Shown: positions 17,080 to 17,386 of the stretch, piece after piece
Position numbering within the stretch: position 1 is the stretch's first letter
Layout: each line of letters begins with the position of its first letter
Assembly (NCBI GenBank): GCA_027578815.1
Contig: JANBTH010000440.1
Location: 1 to 17,386 of the forward strand
From: Coemansia sp. RSA 1804
Lineage: Eukaryota; Kickxellomycota; Kickxellomycetes; Kickxellales; Kickxellaceae
DNA: 17,386 nucleotides
Direction of reading: 5' to 3'
Program-made: the position numbers and the translations under genes
The notes under the pieces: model-generated
What the model was told of the DNA's origin: nothing
Databases searched by the model: none
The model's input: the letters and a program-made list of their open reading frames with translations, nothing else

Positions 17080-17386
17080 TATCCTAGCCATAGGAGAGCG
17101 AGGAAGTGAGTGGAACTGTCTCTCTTTCTCTTTGGTGATAAAAGGGTGTGCTCTTTTCTTTTCTTTCCTTTCGTTGACCTACAAATCTCCGATCGCGCTT
17201 TTTCAATAGTTGCAATAGAGAATTATGATTATAGCTCTTTCTTTCAGCCAAACCTCAGACACTGGGCTATTCATTTTAAAAATAGCCAGGATGGAGCTAG
17301 AAGTAGAAATATTGGAAATAAAAAACAAACAGGTAAAAAACAAGAGCCCTTTTTATTCTAGTCGTGTCTTCGTAGTCGTCATTGCA
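17080..17386 (+). terminator. LSC1 3' flank with poly(A) signal
   Basis: AATAAA occurs at 17317-17322, about 238 nt after the stop. The flank is T-rich at 17120-17175 and then AT-rich. No further gene starts before the window ends. Confidence 0.45.

Noticed and set aside
16105..17091. 328-codon open frame antisense to LSC1
   Set aside because: It lies wholly opposite a well-conserved coding exon, matches no family I know, and long antisense frames are common in GC-rich-third-position genes.
1..17386. CRISPR array, insertion sequence, integrase, defence cluster or virus-derived gene
   Set aside because: No spaced repeats, terminal inverted repeats, transposase or viral protein features were seen on either strand.

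Overview
The window reads as a compact stretch of fungal nuclear DNA. It carries six protein-coding genes and one tRNA. The gene set is typically fungal: a plant/fungal-type cystathionine beta-lyase, an Ssk2/Wis4-type osmostress MAPKKK, the HAP5/NF-YC histone-fold subunit, tubulin cofactor A, a CDP-alcohol phosphotransferase and mitochondrial succinyl-CoA ligase alpha. Introns are few (two that are well supported, one possible leader intron) and show GT..AG ends. Leaders are C/T-rich, and coding sequences are GC-rich beside AT-rich spacers. An early-diverging fungus (possibly Kickxellomycotina) is my guess from style and protein features; no sequence search backs it.

Layout: 1-692 C/T-rich leader; EPT1/CPT1-type phosphotransferase 693-1868 (+); STR3-type cystathionine beta-lyase 2089-3312 (-), convergent with it; a gene-poor stretch 3313-5753 with tRNA-Lys(UUU) at 4604-4675 and a triple CCAAT cluster; the very large SSK2-type MAPKKK on the minus strand, exon 1 at 12162-12549 and exon 2 at 5754-12022 (2218 residues); tubulin cofactor A 12802-13269 (-); a divergent promoter; HAP5 13964-15082 (+); and LSC1 (succinyl-CoA ligase alpha) with exons 15798-15834 and 16118-17079 (+).

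These are mostly core cell functions, not an operon or a cluster: phospholipid synthesis, sulfur amino acid synthesis, stress signalling, tubulin folding, CCAAT-dependent transcription and the TCA cycle. One functional thread is possible. HAP5 encodes a CCAAT-binding subunit, its downstream neighbour LSC1 belongs to a pathway under HAP control in yeast, and CCAAT boxes occur upstream of both LSC1 and STR3. No mobile element, CRISPR array, defence system or clear novel system is visible. The most unusual object is the MAPKKK, with a roughly 570-residue tail after the kinase domain and two low-complexity insertions inside it.
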